From: Fidelibacterota bacterium
GTDB taxonomy: Bacteria > Marinisomatota > Marinisomatia > Marinisomatales > TCS55
DNA length: 50,604 nt
Direction: 5' to 3'
Assembly (NCBI GenBank): GCA_004124535.1
Contig: SCKQ01000012.1
Span: 1-50,604, forward strand
The notes beneath the pieces are model-generated. The model was given only the letters and a program-made list of their open reading frames with translations. It did no database searches and had not been told where the DNA came from. Shown here in pieces: positions 18,853 through 25,833 of the stretch (the stretch's first letter is position 1; every line of letters begins with the position of its first letter). Position numbers and translations under genes: made by a program.

Positions 18853-19491
18853 TTATGATGCTAAATGTAAATTCTCTAATTTACCGGTTTCGATAAACTG
18901 TTTGATCAAATTGGTGGCGTAAACGCCAATTATATGTCCCCCGCTGACAATCTCTAAGTGTATAGAAAATCCATTATTTTTCATTTCTGCCGCGGCAGTG
19001 ATGCTTTTTTTATGATCTACCACAGAATCATCTTTGCCGTGAATCATTAGAATGGGGGTCTGTTTACTTTCCAGTGAAGCAGAGTTAATCAGTTCTTCTG
19101 GTTCTCTAACCCAGGCCGCCACAGGAATGATACCGCGCAGTTGGCACTGCATTCCTAACCCGTAGCGTAATGACAGGCTGCCACCCATGGAAAACCCGAA
19201 TAAGATTATATTCTCCGGATCGAAACCGTCATTCTGTACTTGTTGAATGAGTGTATCTAATAAGTTAAAAGTTTTCTTTACCTTCCAACCATTATCAGGC
19301 GAACCGCTAAACCAAGTGTGCCCTTGGCCCGTGCTAGCTTTATAGGGTGCCCGTGGAATATACCATTTCGCAGATTGAATTTTCATAGTCTTGGCAACAG
19401 GCACCATTGAATGTTCTGTACCGGTCCAGCCATGAAGCCCGATTACCGCAATCCTAGGGGAATCTGATTCCTGGTGATAGTTAAGTATCAT
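18853..19491 (-). CDS. alpha/beta-hydrolase, phospholipase/carboxylesterase family
   Basis: A 212-residue alpha/beta-hydrolase without signal peptide. The oxyanion region reads GLHGWTGTE (18-26), the nucleophile elbow GFSMGG (Ser101), an acid is in HGKDDSVV and the catalytic His in SGGHIIG. The size and GFSMGG motif match the YpfH/PF02230 carboxylesterase-phospholipase group, cytoplasmic enzymes that cleave short-chain esters or lysophospholipids. It lies 9-10 bases from its neighbours in the five-gene operon. Substrate not predictable. Confidence 0.85.
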   Translation of the reverse strand: MILNYHQESDSPRIAVIGLHGWTGTEHSMVPVAKTMKIQSAKWYIPRAPYKASTGQGHTWFSGSPDNGWKVKKTFNLLDTLIQQVQNDGFDPENIILFGFSMGGSLSLRYGLGMQCQLRGIIPVAAWVREPEELINSASLESKQTPILMIHGKDDSVVDHKKSITAAAEMKNNGFSIHLEIVSGGHIIGVYATNLIKQFIETGKLENLHLAS

Positions 19492-19500
19492 CGTTCATTA

Positions 19501-19776
19501 TTACTCACAGCAGCAATCATCTACAATAGCGATTGTTTCTAAATCAAACTCTTCTTCAGTCAGTCCTAGCAATTGATACCTGATACAAATTCCAATATTC
19601 ATTCCTTCAATATTTCCAATCTCAGCCAAGTCGTCCTGGGTTACTTCTTTGAATAAAAAACCATCCAATAGACCGCCTCCGCAACTAGCACATTCAGGGT
19701 TATCTTCGCAAGTAACCATCATAAAGAACGACAGTGTGAGTATAATTGTTAGAATTATTCTCATCATAAATGCCAT
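19501..19776 (-). CDS. small exported protein with a cysteine-rich tail
   Basis: The 91-residue product has a hydrophobic N-terminus (about 5-21) ending VTCEDN, a signal peptide that could be a lipoprotein site although Thr before Cys is unusual. Cysteines then appear in PECASCGGG and in the terminal run DDCCCE. The middle is acidic and soluble. I recognise no family. The clustered cysteines could bind metal or form disulphides; that is speculation. The ATG overlaps the stop of the upstream small membrane protein as TAATG, so the two are translationally coupled. Met4 or Met5 are alternative starts. Confidence 0.6.
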   Translation of the reverse strand: MAFMMRIILTIILTLSFFMMVTCEDNPECASCGGGLLDGFLFKEVTQDDLAEIGNIEGMNIGICIRYQLLGLTEEEFDLETIAIVDDCCCE

Positions 19777-20084
19777 TATTTTTTAAAATTTGGTTCAGCG
19801 GTTAAAACCCATCTGGCGTTAGAAGGAGTACGGCTGGGCTCCATACGATACAATTCTCCAGTAGTTGTATCCAGTAGGTAATGCCAGTGCGTACGATCGA
19901 TACTAAAACTCTGCAACTGGTAGCGACCACTGGGACCAATGGTTGTATCACCGCTAAGATAAGCATCAATTCGACCAAGCATGACTTTTAAGGAGTCATC
20001 CTCTATTTGGCCAGCACCCAGAAACATGAACATGCATATGGTTGCCAGAGTGCCGGTGATGAATCCACTGAGATATTTTTTCAT
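19776..20084 (-). CDS. small membrane-anchored hypothetical protein
   Basis: The start is set at ATG 20084 rather than the longer frame from 20126, because GGAGG stands eight bases before this ATG (MKKYLSGFITGT) and the longer version would overlap the MBL gene. The 102-residue product has one hydrophobic segment (about 5-23) and a periplasmic-like remainder with SGRYQLQSFSIDRTHWHYLLDTTTGELYRM and a C-terminal RWVLTAEP. This resembles small proteins in which a value is compared with a displayed or stored parameter, but I cannot assign a family. It is coupled by TAATG to the Cys-rich gene downstream. Confidence 0.65.
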   Translation of the reverse strand: MKKYLSGFITGTLATICMFMFLGAGQIEDDSLKVMLGRIDAYLSGDTTIGPSGRYQLQSFSIDRTHWHYLLDTTTGELYRMEPSRTPSNARWVLTAEPNFKK

Positions 20085-20109
20085 TGATATTCCTCCACTT
20101 TTATCTAGG

Positions 20110-20757
20110 TTAACGGTTGGCTTCATAATCCGCCATCCGGGTTATAAAATCTTCTTCATCCTTTGCCTGGAGCAATGGACTGATGCGCACATTTTCATCG
20201 ATACTAATGGTTGGTTGTTTACCATAATCATGACCGGGATAAATTAGTATATCACCGGGTAATGATAAAATCTTATCATATACACTATGATATAATTCCC
20301 GTGTATCTGCATAGGCATTAACAGTCCGGCCGGTTCGGCCCACGAAAAGTGTATCTCCAGTGAAAAGAATATTACCCATTTTGTAGCAGACAGAGTCGGG
20401 GAAATGACCAGGTGTGTGTATTACATTAATATTAATACGCCCCAATATAATCCTATCCTTGTCATCAACCGGATTAAATAGATCAGTTGGTGTCAAATGG
20501 ATCAATTCCTTGTAACCGATATATTTTGCTTTTGGGTAGTGACCGAGGAATTGTGTCAAATAAGCGGTGTGATCTCCATGAGTGTGGGTAATTAAAATAG
20601 CGTCTAACTGCCTGCTTATATGTGATTTTACAGTTTTTACTGGAACAGCAGCATCAACCATGAATTGAATACCAGTTTGCATACAGGTAACCAGGTAGGT
20701 AAAATTATCATCGTACCCGCCGCGAAAAGAACGAATCGAAAAATCAGTGTCAAACAT
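20110..20757 (-). CDS. MBL-fold metallohydrolase, glyoxalase II-like
   Basis: A 215-residue metallo-beta-lactamase-fold protein with the complete metal set: HTHGDH (58-63), HTPGHFPDS, the bridging Asp in FTGDTLFVG, and GHDYG near the C-terminus. The FTGDTLFVGRTGRT segment resembles the ETHE1/glyoxalase II group, which act on glutathione thioesters or persulphides. It lacks the long C-terminal substrate domain of classical glyoxalase II. It is the first gene of the five-gene minus-strand operon and diverges from the small membrane protein at 20857. Choosing between persulphide dioxygenase and thioesterase is not possible from sequence alone. Confidence 0.85.
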   Translation of the reverse strand: MFDTDFSIRSFRGGYDDNFTYLVTCMQTGIQFMVDAAVPVKTVKSHISRQLDAILITHTHGDHTAYLTQFLGHYPKAKYIGYKELIHLTPTDLFNPVDDKDRIILGRININVIHTPGHFPDSVCYKMGNILFTGDTLFVGRTGRTVNAYADTRELYHSVYDKILSLPGDILIYPGHDYGKQPTISIDENVRISPLLQAKDEEDFITRMADYEANR

Positions 20758-20856
20758 AAGTAAATATTTTAAAATGATTTAATTGGGCAATAGTTTATCT
20801 TCTGATTAGTTGAAATGCACTATTTTAGTTAAAAATATTATTCATAGAGGTTCAAC

Positions 20857-21069
20857 ATGAAACAGACAGGTATTTACCTTATCCTTGGTGGCGCAGTGGT
20901 GTTTATTTTGGTTTTTATTGGCAAGATCATGGCACTGGTATTTAATAATCCTCTTCTTGGACTAGCTCTCATGGCTGTAGTGATTGGTGTATTTATTTTA
21001 CTATATAGTATCATCCAGGAAGATAGAGTAGCGAAAAAAGACGAGCCATTTCGGGGAATTGATAAATGA
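20857..21069 (+). CDS. small two-helix membrane protein
   Basis: A 70-residue protein with two hydrophobic segments (about 5-27 and 32-52) and a charged tail (QEDRVAKKDEPFRG). AGAGG is placed eight bases before the ATG at 20857. Its TGA overlaps the ATG of the ybjQ-like gene (ATGA), so the two are coupled. No family recognised. A role as membrane partner of YbjQ is only a guess from the overlap. Confidence 0.65.
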   Translation: MKQTGIYLILGGAVVFILVFIGKIMALVFNNPLLGLALMAVVIGVFILLYSIIQEDRVAKKDEPFRGIDK

Positions 21070-21389
21070 AAATAGTAACAACTGATACTGTAGCAAGCTA
21101 CACCATAACGGAATCTTTAGGTACCGTAATTGGCAATACGATCAGGGCTCGCCATTTGGGAAAAGATATTTCTGCAGGATTGAGAAGTCTGGTTGGTGGC
21201 GAAATCACTGAGTATACGGGTATGATGGCAGAATCCCGGGAACAGGCACTGCAGCGCATGTTGGATCGTGCTAAAGAAATGAATGCTGATGCGATCGTAG
21301 GAATACGCTTTCAAACATCAATGATAATGCAAGGTTCAGCTGAATTATTAGTTTACGGTACTGCTGTAAAACTGGCGCAAAATAAATAA
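21066..21389 (+). CDS. YbjQ/UPF0145 family protein
   Basis: The 107-residue product matches the YbjQ family (PF01906). Typical features are an N-terminal strand-rich TTDTVASYTITESLGTV, a central SLVGGEITEYTGMMAESREQALQRM and the C-terminal ADAIVGIRFQTS followed by LVYGTAVKL. Members form pentamers, are widespread, and their biochemical function is unproven. The start overlaps the preceding small membrane gene by four bases. Confidence 0.88.
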   Translation: MKIVTTDTVASYTITESLGTVIGNTIRARHLGKDISAGLRSLVGGEITEYTGMMAESREQALQRMLDRAKEMNADAIVGIRFQTSMIMQGSAELLVYGTAVKLAQNK

Positions 21390-21453
21390 ACCACCGGATA
21401 AGGTTCCCTTTACATTCATCAATCAACCTTAAAATAACTGTTGGAGAATTATA

Positions 21454-21753
21454 ATGATTGAATTTTTAACCTGGATGCCTGCAGTTGTATTGCCTGGTGC
21501 TGCTTTAATACAATTGGTAAAACTGTGGAAAACCCATAATCCAAGTGGGGTCAGTATTTTGTCATGGCTGTTATTCGGTATTGCTTTTGTAGGCGCCTAT
21601 CTTCTTTTTGCCCAGACGGGAGGTTATTTTTCCGTGCAGGCAATAATGGCTTTTTTGCTTACGTCCGTGCTTAATTTTTGGATCGTATGGACTGTATTAA
21701 AATATCGCTTTAAACCTGATGAAAACGATGAACCAGAAAGAACCACTGAATAA
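21454..21753 (+). CDS. SemiSWEET/PQ-loop-like small membrane protein
   Basis: A 99-residue protein with three predicted membrane helices (about 5-22, 36-53, 61-82). The first loop region reads ALIQLVKLWKTHNPSGVS, resembling the PQ-loop of SemiSWEET sugar transporters (PQxxKxWKTKxxxxxS), with Ile in place of the usual Pro before Gln. SemiSWEETs dimerise to form a sugar pore. The charged tail (ENDEPERTTE) is cytoplasmic. Its stop directly abuts the ATG of the FKBP gene. The family match is by pattern only, and other three-helix proteins are possible. Confidence 0.55.
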   Translation: MIEFLTWMPAVVLPGAALIQLVKLWKTHNPSGVSILSWLLFGIAFVGAYLLFAQTGGYFSVQAIMAFLLTSVLNFWIVWTVLKYRFKPDENDEPERTTE

Positions 21754-22455
21754 ATGAAAAAACTGATTGGTATTTTTATATTGTCGCTAATGATAGCTAT
21801 ATCATGTACAAGCAGCGAAAAGGGAGTTGAGACACCACAGTTGACAGATTATATGGACACTGTGAGTTATAGCGTAGGTGTTGATATTGGAAAATCATTC
21901 CGTTTACAGGAAATGGACATAGATCCTGATGTCATGGCTAGGGGTTTGAATGACGCATTCTCTGATAAAGAAACCGCCTTAACCAAAGAGGAAGTACAAT
22001 CAACGTTGATAAAATTTCGTCAAGAGTTCCAGCAAAAACAGCGTGAAATTGCACAACGTAAGGCCCAGGAAGCAGCTGTCGTGGAAGAAACGTATCTGGC
22101 AGAAAACGCAACAAAAGAAGGTGTTGTGTCTTTACCCAGTGGCTTGCAATATAAAGTTATTACACCAGGTGATGGCCCCAGTCCATTGAAAACTGATAAA
22201 GTAAAGGTGCATTACAAGGGTACACTAATTGATGGAACCGTTTTTGATAGTTCTTATGCTCCCGGACAGCCAGCACCCTTTAATGTTTCCGGTGTGATAA
22301 AGGGTTGGACTGAAGCATTGCTATTAATGCAAGTCGGATCTAAATGGGAATTGACTATACCTTCAATACTGGGCTACGGTACACGTGGCAGAGGCGGGAA
22401 AATACCGCCAAATAGCACGCTTTTATTTGAGGTTGAATTATTGGGCATCGAATAG
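21754..22455 (+). CDS. FKBP-type peptidyl-prolyl isomerase lipoprotein (FkpA/Mip-like)
   Basis: The 233-residue protein begins with a lipoprotein signal ending AISC (Cys18). An N-terminal helical dimerisation domain (about 30-125: SYSVGVDIGKSF, then a K/Q/E-rich helix) is followed by a complete FKBP domain (about 128-233): VKVHYKGTLIDGTVFDSSY, VIKGWTEALLLMQVGSKWELTIPSILGYG and a closing LLFEVELLGI. This is the FkpA/Mip layout: a periplasmic or outer-membrane-anchored cis-trans proline isomerase that helps fold exported proteins. It directly abuts the preceding gene. Confidence 0.93.
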   Translation: MKKLIGIFILSLMIAISCTSSEKGVETPQLTDYMDTVSYSVGVDIGKSFRLQEMDIDPDVMARGLNDAFSDKETALTKEEVQSTLIKFRQEFQQKQREIAQRKAQEAAVVEETYLAENATKEGVVSLPSGLQYKVITPGDGPSPLKTDKVKVHYKGTLIDGTVFDSSYAPGQPAPFNVSGVIKGWTEALLLMQVGSKWELTIPSILGYGTRGRGGKIPPNSTLLFEVELLGIE

Positions 22456-22470
22456 GTTTTACAATGGAGC

Positions 22471-23073
22471 ATGTCTGATTTTTCTATTCGATCTTATAAA
22501 TCTGCCGATACCAGTGCAGTTTATGAGATCTGTCTAAAAACCGGTAATGCTGGTCAAGATGCAACCCATTTGTTTTCTGATCCATTAGTATTGGGACATA
22601 TCTATGTTGGTCCCTACATGGAATTTGAACCACGATCTGTATCTATTTTGGAAGATGATCAAGGCCCCTGCGGTTACATAATGGGGGTATTGGACTCGCA
22701 AACATATTACCAATGGATGCATAATGAATGGTTGCCTAAAATTTGCGTTGATTACAAGAAGCCTGCTGGTGATCCCGATACCTGGAATGAGACAGAAAAA
22801 ATAACGGATCTTCTTTTTCAACCTGAGTCGCAACGATTATTTCCAGATTTTCCAGCCCACCTGCATATTGATCTGTTGTCGCGAGCACAGGGCAAGGGTC
22901 AGGGGAAATTGATGATGGATCGCTTTATTGATCATTTAAGGTTCAATAAAATTCCCGGTGTGCATTTGGAACTGAGTCTTAACAATGACCGTGCATTTAG
23001 ATTTTACTGCAAATATGGGTTGCAAGAATTAGATCGTAATAATGAATCAATTTTTATGGGGTTTTATTTATAA
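22471..23073 (+). CDS. GNAT-family N-acetyltransferase
   Basis: A 200-residue acetyltransferase-fold protein. The N-terminus (FSIRSYKSADTSAVYEICLKTG) is the usual GNAT first strand and helix. The acetyl-CoA pyrophosphate loop is recognisable as SRAQGKGQGKLMMDRFIDHL, and the final strands read GVHLELSLNNDRAFRFYCKYGL. The overall layout, including a long insertion between the halves, recalls the acetyltransferase-like domain of O-GlcNAcase-type proteins. The acceptor is unknown. It follows the FKBP gene by 15 bases. Confidence 0.85.
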   Translation: MSDFSIRSYKSADTSAVYEICLKTGNAGQDATHLFSDPLVLGHIYVGPYMEFEPRSVSILEDDQGPCGYIMGVLDSQTYYQWMHNEWLPKICVDYKKPAGDPDTWNETEKITDLLFQPESQRLFPDFPAHLHIDLLSRAQGKGQGKLMMDRFIDHLRFNKIPGVHLELSLNNDRAFRFYCKYGLQELDRNNESIFMGFYL

Positions 23074-23090
23074 TTAGTTAATTTTTGTTA

Positions 23091-23110
23091 TTACGGCTGC
23101 TGCCGTTTAT
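23091..23110 (+). terminator. weak hairpin between convergent genes
   Basis: ACGGC (23093-23097), loop TGCT and GCCGT (23102-23106) form a five-base-pair hairpin 20 bases after the GNAT gene. The T-run after it is poor (TTTAT), so it is at best a weak terminator for the plus strand. Confidence 0.35.
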
Positions 23111-23137
23111 AAAAAGTTTAGGAATGGCTTGTCTAGC

Positions 23138-24658
23138 CTATTTAGTAACCTGCCCATCAGTATTATGTACCATGTTAAAATCATTGAAATTCACATTCTT
23201 GGATTGTTTCCTGAACGTTCTGCCATTGTATGGATACAGGGTAGATATTCTACCATCTTCACGAATGTACCAGCTTTTGCATCCACTGGTCCAGACAGTA
23301 TCCTTCAAAGCTGAATGAATCACATCATTATAGCGGTCCTGGGCTCCTTGTTTAACGGAAATAAGTTTTTCTCGGCCAGCTCTTTTAATCAACTGCATGA
23401 TAAAATGGACTTGCTGTTCAATCATGAAAACGACTGAAGTTGTCGCCACTCCTGTATTGGGACCAGTTACTAAATAAAAATTGGGAAAACCTGCTATACA
23501 AGCACCCTGATAGACTTCCTGATTGACGGCCCATGTTTCCAATAATGATTTTTTATTAAGGCCAATTACCTCAACTGATCTTAAGTGTTTTTCAATATCA
23601 AATCCTGTTGCATATATAATCGCATCGACTTCAATTAATTGGCCTGTATTTGTTAAAATACCATTCGGCTTTATTTCTTGAATCTCATCGGTTACAAGGC
23701 AAACATTTTTCCGATTCAATGTTTCGTAATAGTCATCGGAGATAAGTATGCGTTTACACCCTAGCTTATAATCTGGTTCTAGACTGGCATGTATATTTTT
23801 ATCATTTACTGTAGCCCGCATATATTGTTTTATCAGGTTGCCAATCTTATTTCCCCGCGGAGAATTCTTTTTGGTTACAGGGAAAAGGAGTAATTCCATA
23901 CGCATAAAAATAAACCAGCGATATAACTTGGCTAAAAAGGGAACCTTTGAAAATATGATTTTCTCCATAGCAGTATATTCGCGATCCTTTCGCGGGGCCA
24001 CATAGTTAGGAGTTCTTTGAAATACAAAAACTTCTTTTCCAATTTTTTCCATTTCTGGTATCACTTGGATGGCGCTGGCTGCAGCCCCGATGACAGCAAT
24101 TCTTTTACCATGCATATCGACTGAATGGTCCCATCTTGCAGTGTGCATCCCAGCACCTTTGAAGGTCTCACGTCCTGGAAAATCTGGTATGGACGGCACA
24201 TGCAAACCTCCGCTGCCATTAATAACATGACGTGCCTTCACAGTATTCCCATCCTCAAATATTACATTCCATAGGCCAGCAATTTCATCAAACATCAATT
24301 TGACAATTTTTTCACCATGGCGGATATGCGCTGTGAGCCCATACTTTGTTACACAGTGTTCAATATATGTTTTGATCTCTCCTTGTGCTGGGTATATCCT
24401 TGACCAGTTAGGATTGGGCTCAAATGAATAACAATATAAATGTGACGGTACATCGCAAACAGCTCCCGGATAGGTGTTATCCCACTAGGTACCGCCAATC
24501 CCCTTGGTTTAATTATAGATCCGAAAATTGGTTATACCTTTTTCCAATAATTTGATACCGGCACAAACTCCGGAGAAACCGACACCTATGACTAATACAT
24601 CAGTGTCTTTTACCTCGGGGTCTATTGTATCAACTTTTCGTTTTGTATTTGTGATCAT
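23138..24658 (-). pseudogene. flavin-containing (Baeyer-Villiger-type) monooxygenase pseudogene with two nonsense codons
   Basis: Reading from ATG 24658, the frame gives a 49-residue N-terminus with the FAD-binding Rossmann motif VIGVGFSGVCAG. It then hits TAA at 24509-24511 and TAG at 24485-24487, both in frame. Beyond the stops the same frame continues as WDNTYPGAVCDVPSHLYCYS and onward to 23138. The TAG replaces the first Trp of the conserved GGTWW motif. The downstream part has the monooxygenase fingerprint FKGAGMHTARWD and a second Rossmann motif (IAVIGAAASAIQV). Total length of about 506 codons is that of an intact enzyme, so only the nonsense changes disrupt it. TAG is a normal stop elsewhere in the window, so recoding is unlikely. 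A shorter product from ATG 24298 would lack the FAD-binding half. Confidence 0.85.
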
Positions 24659-24754
24659 GTGGTATTTCTAGTCTTAGGGTGTTGGGTAATACCAGAAAGT
24701 TTTTCCAATATTTCTGGAAGGAATTTTAATTTAGGTTCATATTAATATTTATAA

Positions 24755-25759
24755 TCAATCTATAAATAACACAACTTTGCCAACTATTTTTCGTTCTCCG
24801 ATCATCTTTATGGCATCTTTGGCCGATTTCATTGGTATTGATTTTGAAATGAATGGATTGATTTTTCCGATTGCGATTAATTTTCCGATTTCAATGATGT
24901 TCTTTACATTTTGTTGTGGTTCATGACTCGTGAACGAGCCCCAGAATACGCCGACAATTTCACATCCCTTTAGCAAAGCAAGGTTAAGGGGAATTCTTGG
25001 TATTTCACCTGCGGCAAACCCGATCACCAAATATCTACCTTTCCAATTAATAGTACGAAGTGCTGGCTCGGCGTAGCAATCTCCAATGGGGTCATAAATT
25101 ATATCATAACCGCCTTTTTGGCTTTTTTCTTTGAATTGAGCGGAAAGGGCTTTTTGTCCTTCTTTATCCAATTTTTCTGTACCATATATTACGATATCGT
25201 CGGCACCGTAATTTCTGCAGACCACAGCCTTTTCTTCGGATGAAACACCTGCAACAACCCGGGCATTGAAAGCTTTAGCAATATCTAAGGCTGACAAACC
25301 AACACCGCCTGAAGCTCCTAGAATTAGGATTTCGTTATTCTCTTTCAAATTACCTCTTTGAATCAATGCGTGGTAACTAGTACCATAAGCCATTTGCGTT
25401 GCAGCGGCTAGTTCAAATGTAATTGTATCGGGCATTTTGATAATTTGTTTTTGATTTACAGCGATTTTTTCACAAAAAGCACCCCAGCCGCTCATAAATG
25501 AAACCCTATCGCCAACTTTATAGTCTGTTACGTTTTTTCCGACAGCACTGATTGTACCGGCACCTTCAGACCCGGGAGAAAAAGGCAGGGGCGGTTTGAA
25601 TTGATACAGTCCCTGAACAATTAAGTTATCCGGAAAGTTCAAAGCGGCTGCTTTGATTTCAATTATAACTTCACCATCCTGAGGAGATGGATCTGGCACA
25701 TCTTCCCAAGTGAGATTATCGACTGCAGCAAATTCCTTACATAGCAATGCTTTCATCAT
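24755..25759 (-). CDS. NADPH:quinone oxidoreductase-like zinc-independent MDR family protein
   Basis: A 334-residue medium-chain dehydrogenase/reductase. It lacks the zinc-ligand Cys/His set and has the quinone-oxidoreductase pattern: ALNFPDNLIVQGLYQ, PFSPGSEGAGTI and the nucleotide motif LGASGGVGLSA. Such cytoplasmic enzymes reduce quinones or enals with NADPH. A Shine-Dalgarno-like AAGGA stands just ahead of the ATG pair; Met2 is an equally good start. It lies upstream of the monooxygenase pseudogene on the same strand, about 96 bases away, and diverges from the symporter gene. Confidence 0.9.
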   Translation of the reverse strand: MMKALLCKEFAAVDNLTWEDVPDPSPQDGEVIIEIKAAALNFPDNLIVQGLYQFKPPLPFSPGSEGAGTISAVGKNVTDYKVGDRVSFMSGWGAFCEKIAVNQKQIIKMPDTITFELAAATQMAYGTSYHALIQRGNLKENNEILILGASGGVGLSALDIAKAFNARVVAGVSSEEKAVVCRNYGADDIVIYGTEKLDKEGQKALSAQFKEKSQKGGYDIIYDPIGDCYAEPALRTINWKGRYLVIGFAAGEIPRIPLNLALLKGCEIVGVFWGSFTSHEPQQNVKNIIEIGKLIAIGKINPFISKSIPMKSAKDAIKMIGERKIVGKVVLFID

Positions 25760-25833
25760 TATATCCTTTTACCTAGTTTTATTATAGTTACAGATAATTA
25801 AATTATAATTCTTACTATTAGATTACTATAACA

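Noticed and set aside
19776..20126. Longer start (20126) for the small membrane protein
   Set aside because: It would overlap the MBL-fold gene, whereas ATG 20084 has GGAGG at the right distance and begins a normal membrane segment.
23085..23318. Short plus-strand frames over the 3' end of the monooxygenase pseudogene
   Set aside because: They lie antisense to a clear coding frame and have no family features or ribosome-binding sites.
24485..24511. Genetic-code change reading TAG or TAA as amino acids
   Set aside because: TAG and TAA end several normal genes here, for example TAG after the FKBP gene and TAA after the symporter gene, so nonsense mutation is simpler.
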